Source of the DNA: Thermomicrobiales bacterium | GTDB lineage: Bacteria; Chloroflexota; Chloroflexia; Thermomicrobiales; UBA6265 | Length of the DNA: 64,000 bases | NCBI GenBank assembly: GCA_019637585.1 | Contig: JAHBVL010000001.1 | Span: 682,001 to 746,000, forward strand | Direction: 5' to 3' | Shown: positions 42,896-50,724 of the stretch, piece by piece | Position numbering within the stretch: position 1 is the stretch's first letter | How the letters are laid out: the number at the start of each line of letters is the position of its first letter | The notes under the pieces: model-generated | The model's input: only the letters and a program-made list of their open reading frames with translations | Told to the model about the DNA's origin: nothing | The model's database searches: none | Position numbers and translations under genes: made by a program

Positions 42896-43007
42896 TCACA
42901 TTCAGCGGAGGCGGCGAACGGCCGCCTCCGCCCGCGCATTGCCGACATCATGACTCCGCAACGCCGAACTTGCCAGGGAACCAAGCATCTGGAGGCGAAC
43001 GACGCCG

Positions 43008-43952
43008 ATGGCAGTCGCTCCCAATACCCAAGATTTGACGGGCATCGAAACGCCGCGCACCACTTTCGGCCGGGGATCGTTTCTGCAGCGCGAGGGACCA
43101 CTCGCTGCCCTGTTCATGATTCCCGGATGGGCAATCCTCCTGCTGTTCATGGCCTATCCGTTTTTCCTTGGCATTTACATCTCCCTGACCAACAAGCGAC
43201 TCGGCCGGTCAGCCTACGATTTCATCGGGTTCGACAACTATCGCTACCTGTGGGGAGATTCGATCTTCCAACAGACGCTGAAGAACACAGCCATCTACGG
43301 CGTCGGCACAGTGCCATTCAAACTCGCGTTTGGACTCGCCCTGGCCTTGTTGCTGAACCGGCAGTTCCGGTTCAGCCGTGTCTTTCGGGCCGGTTTGCTG
43401 CTCCCCTGGATCGTGCCGACCGCATTGAGCAGTCTCGCCTTTCTGATGCTGTTCAATTCCGTGATCAGCCCGATTTCGATTTCCCTGCAACAGGCCGGAC
43501 TGATCGAGAACAACATCAATTTTCTGGGAACGGCGTGGAACGCGCGCATCTCGCTCTGCGTCGCCAATATCTGGCGGGGCGTGCCGTTCTTCGCGATCAC
43601 GATTCTGGCCGGGCTGCAGGCGGTGCCGACCGAGTTGAATGAAGCCGCGGCGCTGGACGGCGCCAACCGGTGGCAGCGTTTCTGGGCAGTCACCTGGCCG
43701 ATCATCAAGCCGATTACCTTGATTGCCACGCTTTTCTCTGTCATCTGGACGATTTCCGACTTCCAGCTCGTGTATGTGCTGACCAAGGGCGGACCGGCCA
43801 ACGCGACGCACGTCTTCGGGACGCTTGCCTATCAGCGCGGTCTGAATGCGACCTACTTCGGCGAGGCCGCGGCGATTTCTTTGTACATGTTCCCCGCGCT
43901 CGCGCTGGGCGCAGTTCTGTTGCTTCGCAACATTCGGCGGGAGCCGCATTGA
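43008..43952 (+). CDS. ABC transporter permease, MalF/UgpA type
   Basis: A 314-residue membrane permease with six helices and the EAA loop EAAALDGANRWQRFWAVTWPII (about residue 210) that contacts the ATPase. Its pattern (MIPGWAILLLFMAYPFFLGIYISLTN, NYRYLWGD) is that of the first permease of carbohydrate importers. GGAGG lies eleven bases before the ATG. It is coded between the binding protein and the second permease. Confidence 0.9.
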   Translation: MAVAPNTQDLTGIETPRTTFGRGSFLQREGPLAALFMIPGWAILLLFMAYPFFLGIYISLTNKRLGRSAYDFIGFDNYRYLWGDSIFQQTLKNTAIYGVGTVPFKLAFGLALALLLNRQFRFSRVFRAGLLLPWIVPTALSSLAFLMLFNSVISPISISLQQAGLIENNINFLGTAWNARISLCVANIWRGVPFFAITILAGLQAVPTELNEAAALDGANRWQRFWAVTWPIIKPITLIATLFSVIWTISDFQLVYVLTKGGPANATHVFGTLAYQRGLNATYFGEAAAISLYMFPALALGAVLLLRNIRREPH

Positions 43953-43955
43953 GTC

Positions 43956-44807
43956 ATGAGCATCGTAGGCGAGAATCGCATCTGGCAGCGATTCCTGTAC
44001 TTCTATATCCCGTTGGGACTCTTTGTCGCGTTCCTGTTGATGCCCTTCTACTGGATGTTCGTCGTTTCCTTGCGACCGACCGCAGACCTGCTCAACCGCG
44101 TCCGGAATCCATTTCTGATTTACAGCGTCACGCTGAACCACTACCGGTTTCTCTTCGAAGACACGGCGTTTACCACCTGGATGAAAAACACCCTCATCGT
44201 CACAGTCTGCGCGACACTGCTGTCGCTCTTTTGCGCCATTCTGATCGGTTACGCGCTGGGCCGGTTTCAATTCCGAATGGGCAACTTCCTCGGAGCAGCG
44301 ATCTTCATCGCCTATCTTGTACCCCCGACGCTGCTCTTCATCCCTCTCGCTCAGATCATCTCGGAGTATCAGCTGTACAACAGCTATTGGGCGTTGATCC
44401 TTACGTATCCGACCTTCCTGATTCCATTTGCCAGCTGGTTGTTGATGGGGTACTTCCGGACGATTTCGGCTGAGCTGGAGGACGCCGCGCTTGTCGACGG
44501 GGCCAGCCGGTTGCAGGCGATGCGACAGATCGTGTTGCCGCTGGCCATGCCCGGCGTGCTCTCGGCCGGCATCTTCTGCTTCACGCTCGCCTGGAACGAG
44601 TTCCTCTACGCCCTGGTCTTCATGGGCACTGCCGAGATGAAAACGATCCCGGTCGGCGTCGTCAGCGATTTGATCAAGGCCGACACGTTCATGTGGGGTC
44701 CGCTCATGGCCGCTGGCATTCTCGGCTCCGTACCCGTGGCGATTGCCTACTCCTTCTTCGTCGACAACTACGTCAGCGGACTGACCGCCGGCGCAACCAA
44801 AGGCTGA
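43956..44807 (+). CDS. ABC transporter permease, MalG/UgpE type
   Basis: A 283-residue permease, four bases after the preceding gene. It has the MalG-type start (YIPLGLFVAFLLMPFYWMFVVSLRP) and EAA loop EDAALVDGASRLQAMRQIVLPLAMPG. It completes the membrane part of the importer. No ATP-binding gene follows; the next gene is an unrelated small bicistronic pair. Confidence 0.9.
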   Translation: MSIVGENRIWQRFLYFYIPLGLFVAFLLMPFYWMFVVSLRPTADLLNRVRNPFLIYSVTLNHYRFLFEDTAFTTWMKNTLIVTVCATLLSLFCAILIGYALGRFQFRMGNFLGAAIFIAYLVPPTLLFIPLAQIISEYQLYNSYWALILTYPTFLIPFASWLLMGYFRTISAELEDAALVDGASRLQAMRQIVLPLAMPGVLSAGIFCFTLAWNEFLYALVFMGTAEMKTIPVGVVSDLIKADTFMWGPLMAAGILGSVPVAIAYSFFVDNYVSGLTAGATKG

Positions 44808-44965
44808 TCCGAATGCGGGAGAACGGTCTGGAATGCCGCAATGATCTTCAGGCTGGAAACTGAATCAGAGACCTGATCGGTCAGCGCCGTCCGTTTCGAA
44901 GCGCGGTAGTCGTCGATTGCTACAATTGAGTCAGTGGGTGCGAGCGATACAGCGGGAATTCAACG

Positions 44966-45193
44966 ATGGCGCAACGAGCAACAGACGACGAAGAGGAAGT
45001 GCGGTTCTTCACCGAAGCCGAAGCGCGTGCGTTCTTCGAGCAGGAGGTGCAACGCCTGCTCGGCATTTCCAGTGAGGAGTTTTTCCGGCGCTGGGATGCC
45101 GGTGAATATCGCGACACGCCGGATATCCCGGAAAACTGGCCAATTTACGAAGTAGCAATGCTGATGCCCCTTGGCCGCCCAGTCCCCGCGTGA
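44966..45193 (+). CDS. Small acidic protein, first of a bicistronic pair
   Basis: A 75-residue protein: acidic start (ATDDEEEVRFFTEAEARAFFEQEVQRLLG), then the phrase SSEEFFRRWDAGEYRD and a C-terminal helix (YEVAMLMPLGR). I recall similar short proteins, with the words F.RRWDAGEY, paired with a second gene in other bacteria, often without annotation. It overlaps the start of the next gene by 23 bases. The size and overlap are antitoxin-like, but no known antitoxin fold is evident. Confidence 0.65.
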   Translation: MAQRATDDEEEVRFFTEAEARAFFEQEVQRLLGISSEEFFRRWDAGEYRDTPDIPENWPIYEVAMLMPLGRPVPA

Positions 45194-45737
45194 TGCTGTA
45201 GTTTCGTATGCTGCGGAACTGCGCAGCATAGTACGGTGTGCCGCACGAGCCGAGGTGATCAGTGGAGGCCATACGCCAGGCCTCATTCATCGCATGACGT
45301 TTATCTCTGGCGGACGCGTGCCGCCGAATATCCTTCCGTTGCGTCTGCGAAATAGTCGCGGTGATCTACGATTGGGTTTGTCTGTTCGCTACACGGTCCT
45401 CAACTTGGCGGCATTCCGTGATCGCCCAGCATTCCGGGTCTCAACATCAGAGTACATGTACCGCATTCTCGATCGCGGAGAGCGAGAACTCCTGGCCTAC
45501 CACTGGCATCCGCAAGGGCTGAGCTCTATCGCACACCCGCATCTTCACCTCTCCGGAGTGGAGCCTTTTGTGCTTCCGCTTGCGCCGAATCACGAATCCA
45601 CAGAGTTCTCAGTGGACAAGGCGCACTTCCCGACCGGTCCTGTCACGCTCCAACAGATCGTCCGCCTCCTGATCGAGGACCTCGGTGTCGAACCGCGACG
45701 ACCAGATTGGCGCGACGTTTTGCGTTCTTCAGACTAG
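45171..45737 (+). CDS. Partner protein of the bicistronic pair
   Basis: A 188-residue protein of unknown function. The TTG at 45171 is the only start in frame before residue 42 (MTFISGG), so one or the other is used. Notable features: an early helix (AVVSYAAELRSIVRCAARAEVISG), strands, and the conserved-looking YHWHP(x)4-S(x)2-HPHLHLSG segment (about 120-135), a His cluster that could bind a metal. The C-terminus (TLQQIVRLLIEDLGVEPRRPDW) is helical. Translational overlap with the preceding small acidic gene suggests that the two act together, possibly as a toxin-antitoxin-like module. Confidence 0.6.
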   Translation: MAAQSPRDAVVSYAAELRSIVRCAARAEVISGGHTPGLIHRMTFISGGRVPPNILPLRLRNSRGDLRLGLSVRYTVLNLAAFRDRPAFRVSTSEYMYRILDRGERELLAYHWHPQGLSSIAHPHLHLSGVEPFVLPLAPNHESTEFSVDKAHFPTGPVTLQQIVRLLIEDLGVEPRRPDWRDVLRSSD

Positions 45738-46086
45738 CGCCGACCGGTCTGGGCGGCGTCCACTGGCTCGCAAAACGCCGAGACAACGTCGATATGCTCC
45801 TCCGCGTGGCTGATGTGCGGAGCATGTCCCGCATAGACGATTCTGACTCCATGGAGGTTGGCATACGGCATAGACATTCCTCGAATGGCAAAACGGAGGG
45901 GTAGAGCGCGAACGACTTGCGCAGTCCGGCCACCATGGCTCCACCGGAGGCGCAGAACTGAACCAGGCGGGGGCGAAGTCCTCAACGGAGCGTACTGGAA
46001 CGCATCGCGGTCGCGGCGCAGTTGGAGAAGGGGACGACGAACGGCTCCCTGCTGTTCCGTCTCTCGCGGACGGCCAGAGCGGCGCG
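45734..46086 (-). pseudogene. Broken alpha/beta-hydrolase-like remnant
   Basis: On the minus strand the end of this block reads ANLHGVRIVYAGHAPHISHAEEHIDVVSAFCEPVD, which matches the C-terminal catalytic-His region of alpha/beta hydrolases (GAGHAPHISHPE). Upstream text that could belong to the same protein (FCASGGAMVAGLRKSF) is in another frame with a stop between. The gene therefore looks frameshifted and truncated at its 5' end. It directly follows the ssuC-like gene. Confidence 0.45.
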
Positions 46087-46923
46087 TTACACCTTGACGG
46101 TATCGGTCCAGCGGAGCAGGTATCCCTCGAGCTTCTGCAGAATGACATCGGTGACCTTGCCCAGGATCGCCAGCAGAATGATGGAGAGGACGATCACATC
46201 GGCCCGGCCGCTGTTCTGGCCGTCGACCAGCAGAAAACCCAGACCGGTCGAGGCGCCGATCAACTCCGCGGCGACGAGAAACAACCAGGCCTGGGCCAAG
46301 CCCAGACGAAGACCGGTCATCAGCGAAGGAAGCGACGCCGGCAGGATCACCTCCCAGGCCATGGCAATCCGGCGATAGCCATAGGCGTCGGCGGCTTCGA
46401 TCAGCTTTCGGTCGATCTGACGGATGCCGCTGACGAGATTGGCATAGACGGGAAAGAACGCGCCGACGGCGATCAGGGTGATCTTGGGTTGTTCGCCAAT
46501 ACCCATCCAGAGCACGAAGAGAGGTACCCAGGCCAACGACGGAATCGCGCGAAACGCCTGGACCGTCGGGTCGATCAGGTACCCGGCGATAGGGGAAAGC
46601 CCGACGACGAGCGCGATTGCCACTGCGATGAGTGAACCGATACCGAACCCGCGGATCACCCGTTCGACGCTGATCTGGATGTGATTGACCAAAGCTCCGC
46701 TGTTCCAGAGTTGTTCTGCCGCTCGCCAGACATCGATCGGCGCCGGGAGCTGACCTCTTCCATAGACGCCGGCGTTGACCACCAACTGCCAGAGGATCAG
46801 GAGCCCGATGGGCAGAATGAGCGCCAATCCCAAACGCTGCAGATTGCGAGTTCCGGGCAAGGCGTTGCGCACTCCCTGAAGCGCGCTCTGCGGGGCCGGT
46901 GTTGGAAAGGGAATCTGGGCCAT
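46087..46923 (-). CDS. ssuC: ABC transporter permease, SsuC/TauC type
   Basis: A 278-residue membrane permease of the nitrate/sulfonate/taurine group. The start at 46923 has GAGG eight bases upstream. About six helices are seen, with the family EAA-type loop EAADAYGYRRIAMAWEVILPASLPSLMTGLRLGLAQAW. FRAIPSLAWVPLFVLWMGIGEQPKI is the typical SsuC loop. It is the last gene of an ATPase, binding-protein, permease operon read through an S-box leader. Confidence 0.88.
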   Translation of the reverse strand: MAQIPFPTPAPQSALQGVRNALPGTRNLQRLGLALILPIGLLILWQLVVNAGVYGRGQLPAPIDVWRAAEQLWNSGALVNHIQISVERVIRGFGIGSLIAVAIALVVGLSPIAGYLIDPTVQAFRAIPSLAWVPLFVLWMGIGEQPKITLIAVGAFFPVYANLVSGIRQIDRKLIEAADAYGYRRIAMAWEVILPASLPSLMTGLRLGLAQAWLFLVAAELIGASTGLGFLLVDGQNSGRADVIVLSIILLAILGKVTDVILQKLEGYLLRWTDTVKV

Positions 46924-46979
46924 GGGATCGTCCTCTTGAAGCGGAGCGCCCACATCAGTGAGCGCTCCGCGATCGTCAG

Positions 46980-48002
46980 CTAGCTCGCCGGCGTGTAAAT
47001 CTCGGAGATCAGATCGGTCGCATAGAGGGTGTCGAGAGCTTCCTGTACATCAGATCCGGGCTGCAGCTGATCCTCAGCTTCGAAGATCGGAATGACCACT
47101 TCCAGAACCGCGCGCTGCACATCGCCAGGGATGGGATCGATGTCGAGATTGGTGCGATCGTGCAACACCACATTGGAGACTTCTTCGGTCAGCTCGGCTT
47201 CCTTGGCCAGGATGGCCGACGCTTCCGCCGGATTCTCCTGAATCCAGAGGCGGGCCCGCTCGTACTGCTGGAGGATGCGGGAGACGACCGCCGGGTGATC
47301 GTTCAGGAAGTTCTCCCGGATGTTGAGATACCCCCAGGTGTTGAAATCGATGTTGCGATAGAAGAGCACCGACCCCTCTTCCAGTTCGGTTTGCGCCATG
47401 TACGGATCGAGACCAGACCAGGCGTCGACGTCGCCGTTGATCAGCGCCACCCGGCCGTCGGCATGCTGGAGGTTGACGACCTCCACATCCGATCCGGAAA
47501 GGCCCACCGAGGCCAGCGACTGCAGGAGGAAGAAATAGGGATCGGTGCCTTTGGTTGCGGCGACCTTTTTGCCTGCCAGATCCTCGATCTTCGTGATCTC
47601 CGATCCTTCTTTCGCCACGAGGGCTGCCCATTCAGGCTGGGAGAAGAGATAGATGGTGTGGATGTTCGATCCATTGGTTCGAGCCAGCAGCGCAGCCGAT
47701 CCAGCTGTCGAACCGATGTCGACAACGTCCGATCGGAGCCATTCGTTGGCTTTGTTGCTGCCGGCGCTCCAGACCCACTCGATCTCAGCGCCCTCGGCGG
47801 AGAACTCTTCTTCCAGCCAGCCCTGGTCGCGGATTACCAGACTGCTTGGATTCCAGTAGGCATAGTCGAGGCGGATCTTGTCTGGAACGTCGGAATCCTG
47901 GGCATGGACGCCGCCGGGAATAGCGGTCAGGCCGGCGGCCAGACCAGCGCCGGCCGCGCCGCCAAGGAGTGTTCGCCGGGAGAATCGACTGTCGAATGAC
48001 AT
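46980..48002 (-). CDS. ssuA: ABC transporter substrate-binding protein, SsuA type
   Basis: A 340-residue exported binding protein of the aliphatic sulfonate/nitrate group. The start at 48002 gives a twin-arginine signal (SRFSRRTLLGGAAGAGLAAGL). The domain shows KIRLDYAYWNPSSLVIRDQGWLEEEF, WVWSAGSNKANEWLRSDVVDIGSTAGSAALLA and LAGKKVAATKGTDPYFFLLQSLA, as in SsuA. The bound ligand is unknown. The SAM riboswitch upstream argues for a sulfur source or a methionine-related compound. Gaps of 104 and 56 bases separate it from its operon partners. Confidence 0.88.
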   Translation of the reverse strand: MSFDSRFSRRTLLGGAAGAGLAAGLTAIPGGVHAQDSDVPDKIRLDYAYWNPSSLVIRDQGWLEEEFSAEGAEIEWVWSAGSNKANEWLRSDVVDIGSTAGSAALLARTNGSNIHTIYLFSQPEWAALVAKEGSEITKIEDLAGKKVAATKGTDPYFFLLQSLASVGLSGSDVEVVNLQHADGRVALINGDVDAWSGLDPYMAQTELEEGSVLFYRNIDFNTWGYLNIRENFLNDHPAVVSRILQQYERARLWIQENPAEASAILAKEAELTEEVSNVVLHDRTNLDIDPIPGDVQRAVLEVVIPIFEAEDQLQPGSDVQEALDTLYATDLISEIYTPAS

Positions 48003-48106
48003 GGTGCTCGTTACCTCTTCCTGAAAATGGAACAACACTTCCCAAGGAGTCCGCCGACCTGGCGTCTCCGATTCACACGCGATTGCTCGATTCGGTTCCC
48101 GGCTCG

Positions 48107-48889
48107 CTAGTCCGCCGCTGCGCCGTAACTGAGTGCGACGGACTCCGTACAGGGCTCTTCGAAGCCGAAGTGCCTGAGGACCTGGGTGCGCATTCTGGCC
48201 ACCGCGGGATCAGAGCGATCTCGTGCCCGGTGGGCCGGAACATTCAACACTTCCACGATTTCGCCGGGCCGGGGCGACATGATCACGACCCGGTCTGAGA
48301 GATAGAGTGCTTCGTCGATGTCGTGCGTGACCATCACCACGGTGGTGCCGACCCGGTCGCACACTTCCGCCAGGAGATCCTGCATCTGCATGCGGGTGAG
48401 GGCATCGAGCGCCCCGAAGGGTTCGTCCAGGAGGAGCACTTCCGGGTTTCCGATCAACGCCCGGGCCAGCGCCACCCGTTGGGCCATCCCACCAGAAAGC
48501 TGGTGAGGATAGCAGTGGCCAAACCCGTCGAGCCCAACCAGACCAAGCCAGTTGCCGGGAGAGGGCTTCTCTTTGGACCGGCGGGCTCCGACAGCAACAT
48601 TCGCCTCGACACGCTTCCAGGGGAAGAGGCGCGGCTCCTGAAACATCACGGCGCAGCGTGGATCCTGGCGGGCCACAGGTTGGTTGTCGATCAGAATCTG
48701 GCCCTTGGAGGGCGTGTCGAGTCCGGCCAGCAACCGGAGCAGGGTCGATTTGCCACACCCGCTCGGTCCGACGATGCCGACGAACTCACCGCTGGCGATA
48801 TCCAGGTCGATGCCTGTCAGCGCGGTGACATCCCGTCTGCTGGTGGTGAACTGCTTTTCGACGCTGCGTAGCTTGAGTGATTCGGCCAT
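48107..48889 (-). CDS. ssuB: ABC transporter ATP-binding protein, SsuB type
   Basis: A 260-residue ATPase. Walker A GPSGCGKST (~42-50), Q loop MFQEPRLFPWK, signature LSGGMAQR, Walker B VLLLDEPFGALD and switch His in VTHDIDEAL are all present. FPWK after the Q loop is usual in SsuB/TauB. First gene of the operon, 20 bases after an intrinsic terminator and about 90 bases after the end of the SAM-I aptamer, so its expression should depend on the riboswitch decision. Confidence 0.9.
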   Translation of the reverse strand: MAESLKLRSVEKQFTTSRRDVTALTGIDLDIASGEFVGIVGPSGCGKSTLLRLLAGLDTPSKGQILIDNQPVARQDPRCAVMFQEPRLFPWKRVEANVAVGARRSKEKPSPGNWLGLVGLDGFGHCYPHQLSGGMAQRVALARALIGNPEVLLLDEPFGALDALTRMQMQDLLAEVCDRVGTTVVMVTHDIDEALYLSDRVVIMSPRPGEIVEVLNVPAHRARDRSDPAVARMRTQVLRHFGFEEPCTESVALSYGAAAD

Positions 48890-48909
48890 CCGGCGCTGCC
48901 TTTGCGTGG

Positions 48910-48942
48910 AACAAAAGACCCCTGCTTATGGAAGCGAGGGGT
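48910..48942 (-). terminator. Riboswitch-controlled intrinsic terminator before ssuB
   Basis: On the minus strand: ACCCC-TC-GCTT-CCAT-AAGC-A-GGGGT followed by CTTTTGTT. The stem has one small internal mismatch and a real T tract. It lies between the SAM-I aptamer and ssuB, in the position of the S-box expression platform: high SAM should favour it and stop transcription. Confidence 0.8.
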
Positions 48943-48979
48943 TCAGCGTACGCAGCCGCGAAGGGCCGGTTTACCGATC

Positions 48980-49076
48980 CTCATCTTCCAGACACTTCTG
49001 ACGGACTTAGCACCAATCCATCGCTGGACGGTTGCTGGGGCTTCATTGGGCCGTTCCCTCTGCCCCTCTGGATGAG
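48980..49076 (-). ncRNA. SAM-I (S-box) riboswitch
   Basis: The minus strand gives a full S-box aptamer of 97 bases. P1 is CTCATC (49076-49071) with GATGAG (48985-48980). Conserved core text: CCAGAG, GGCAGAGGGA, CGGCCCAATGAAGCC, CAGCAACC, then GGTGCTAAGTCC and GGAAGATGAG. These are the bases that make the SAM pocket and kink-turn in SAM-I riboswitches. It lies in the leader of the ssuBAC-type operon, downstream of a consensus promoter and upstream of a terminator, so SAM should switch the transporter off. Confidence 0.95.
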
Positions 49077-49101
49077 CGGTAATCTTCAGTTGTTGATGGA
49101 C

Positions 49102-49129
49102 ATTATACGGATCATCGGGGAGGTGTCAA
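49102..49129 (-). promoter_or_regulatory. Sigma70-type promoter of the ssu operon
   Basis: Reading the minus strand, TTGACA (49129-49124), a 16-base spacer and TATAAT (49107-49102) give a perfect housekeeping promoter. The predicted start near 49095 lies about 19 bases before the riboswitch P1 stem, as expected for an S-box leader. Confidence 0.85.
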
Positions 49130-49132
49130 GCG

Positions 49133-49260
49133 ACGGGGAGGCGGAGAGGCGAAAAGGCGGGGAGGCGGAGAGGAAGACGGCGGGCCGGCAAGACGGCAAG
49201 ACGGGAAGGCGGCAAGACGGGAAGGCGGCAAGACGGGAAGGCGGCAAGACGGGAAGAGGT
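49133..49260. repeat. Octanucleotide array GGCAAGAC/GGGAAGGC
   Basis: Nine 8-base units in alternating order (GGCAAGAC, GGCAAGAC, GGGAAGGC, GGCAAGAC, GGGAAGGC ...) run 49187-49258, preceded at 49133-49175 by irregular GGGAGGCGGAGAGG words. It is purine-only on this strand over long stretches. It lies upstream of the ssu promoter, in a 610-base space (48890-49499) without protein genes. Confidence 0.8.
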
Positions 49261-49342
49261 AGTTCGGGCACCTGTGGCCCGACGAGGACGGGAGGCGGGG
49301 GCGGCTGAGGAAGAGGAGAGTCGTCAGGTGGAAGGACCTACT

Positions 49343-49492
49343 CCCCTCTCCCGCGGTCGGGAGAGGGGCTGGGGGTGAGGGATATTCGTGGTCGGGAGAG
49401 GGGCTGGGGGTGAGGGATATTCGCGGTCGGGAGAAAGGTTGGGGGCGAGGGATATTCGCGGTCGGGAGAGGGGCCGGGGGTGAGGGAAAATG
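49343..49492. repeat. Four tandem 35-bp GTCGGGAG repeats
   Basis: Units beginning GTCGGGAGAGGGGCTGGGGG recur with an exact 35-base period at 49356, 49391, 49426 and 49461; the linking words are TGAGGGATATTCG(C/T)G. The first unit completes a palindrome, CCCCTCTCCCG-CGGT-CGGGAGAGGGG. On the minus strand they directly follow the stop of the Gfo/Idh gene. The same unit occurs at 5145-5220, 9797-9836 and 9895-9960. Confidence 0.85.
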
Positions 49493-49499
49493 CCGACCC

Positions 49500-50531
49500 C
49501 TACAGAAACTCCTCGACCTCCACAACCGCCCCTCGCTCGACCGACGCCACGCAAGCCATCACGGCGGCCAGGCTTTTCAGGTTGTCCGCGCCGGTGTGGG
49601 CGGGGACGGGACCTCCCTGCACGGCGCCGACGAACGCCATCAACGAGCCGAGGGTGTCGCGCGAGGCTGCTGGTTCGTAGGGCAGGATTTCGTCCGGCTG
49701 GCCGTAGACGCGGCGGTGCACGACGTCGGTGTGCGGATCGCCGACACCCCCATCGGTCCACAGGCGACCCTTGTCGCCGGTGATGTCCCACCAGGAGCTC
49801 CACGAGGTTCGTTCGGTATTCGTCGCTCCCGAGCCGGTGTAGTAGACCGGAATGTCCCCCTCCAGTTCGAGCAGCACCGCGCAGGAGGGATCCTGCTGAT
49901 AGGGACTGTCAGGAACACGCCATGATTTGGCGTAGACCCGCTCGATATCCCGTCCGGTCAGATAGCGCAGCAGATCCCAGTGGTGGATGGTCATGTCGAT
50001 GATGTAGGGATGGTGCATCAGGTAGCGGAAGTTGGTTGCCTCGTAGAAAAGCCGCATGTCTTCCTGGCAGTTGCCGCCGATCGAGACCAGTGCGCCGGCG
50101 TCACCTCGTTCGATCGCTGTTCGCAGCGTGACCATTGGCGGTCGGTATCGATAGTTCTGACTGACGACCAGGAACTGTCCGGTCGATTCAGCCTTGGTCA
50201 CGATCGCTCTGGCGTCTTCCATAGTCGCAGCAAGCGGTTTTTCCACCAGCACCGCTTTGCCGGCTTCCATGGCTTTCGATGCGACATCGAGATGAGTCTG
50301 CGGTGGCGTGACCACCACAACCGCGTCGGCTTCGACCTCGCGCAGCGCCGTGTCGAGATCGCGCTGGGTTTGTTCGGCGGAAAGTCCCAGCTCCTGAGCG
50401 ACCCTGGTGCGTCGCTCGTCCATCGGTTCGACGACAGCGGCGAGCTCGACGTCCGGGGTCGAGTGGACCAGGCGCGCCCAGGTCGGCCCGAAGCTGCCGA
50501 GACCCGCAACGATAAGCTTGACAGGTGCCAT
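49500..50531 (-). CDS. Gfo/Idh/MocA-family oxidoreductase
   Basis: A 343-residue NAD(P)-dependent sugar or inositol-type dehydrogenase. The start at 50531 has GGAGG nine bases upstream. The N-terminal Rossmann motif is VAGLGSFGPTWARL. The family lysine motif is VEKPLAAT (about residue 97), and the active-site His/Asp segment is DMTIHHWDLLRYL. Length is normal. Monocistronic; the stop is followed by the 35-bp repeat cluster. The substrate is not determined. Confidence 0.88.
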   Translation of the reverse strand: MAPVKLIVAGLGSFGPTWARLVHSTPDVELAAVVEPMDERRTRVAQELGLSAEQTQRDLDTALREVEADAVVVVTPPQTHLDVASKAMEAGKAVLVEKPLAATMEDARAIVTKAESTGQFLVVSQNYRYRPPMVTLRTAIERGDAGALVSIGGNCQEDMRLFYEATNFRYLMHHPYIIDMTIHHWDLLRYLTGRDIERVYAKSWRVPDSPYQQDPSCAVLLELEGDIPVYYTGSGATNTERTSWSSWWDITGDKGRLWTDGGVGDPHTDVVHRRVYGQPDEILPYEPAASRDTLGSLMAFVGAVQGGPVPAHTGADNLKSLAAVMACVASVERGAVVEVEEFL

Positions 50532-50724
50532 TTTCCGAACCTCCCCGGCGTCGCGAGCCGTTCTCCACTCGTCAACGAGCAAATCGAAAACCCGCCCATT
50601 GCCCCTGCAGACCGGGCTTCACCTATCCAGCGTCACAATACCCCGTTTTCACGACGGCGCCAGCGATTGCGGGTTCGTTTCCTCAGCGTGGGAGCGCACC
50701 ACACGCAGTCGGAGAAGCTCGACC

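Noticed and set aside
49343-49492. Four 35-bp repeats considered as a CRISPR array
   Set aside because: The units are directly adjacent with no unique spacers, and no cas gene is near.
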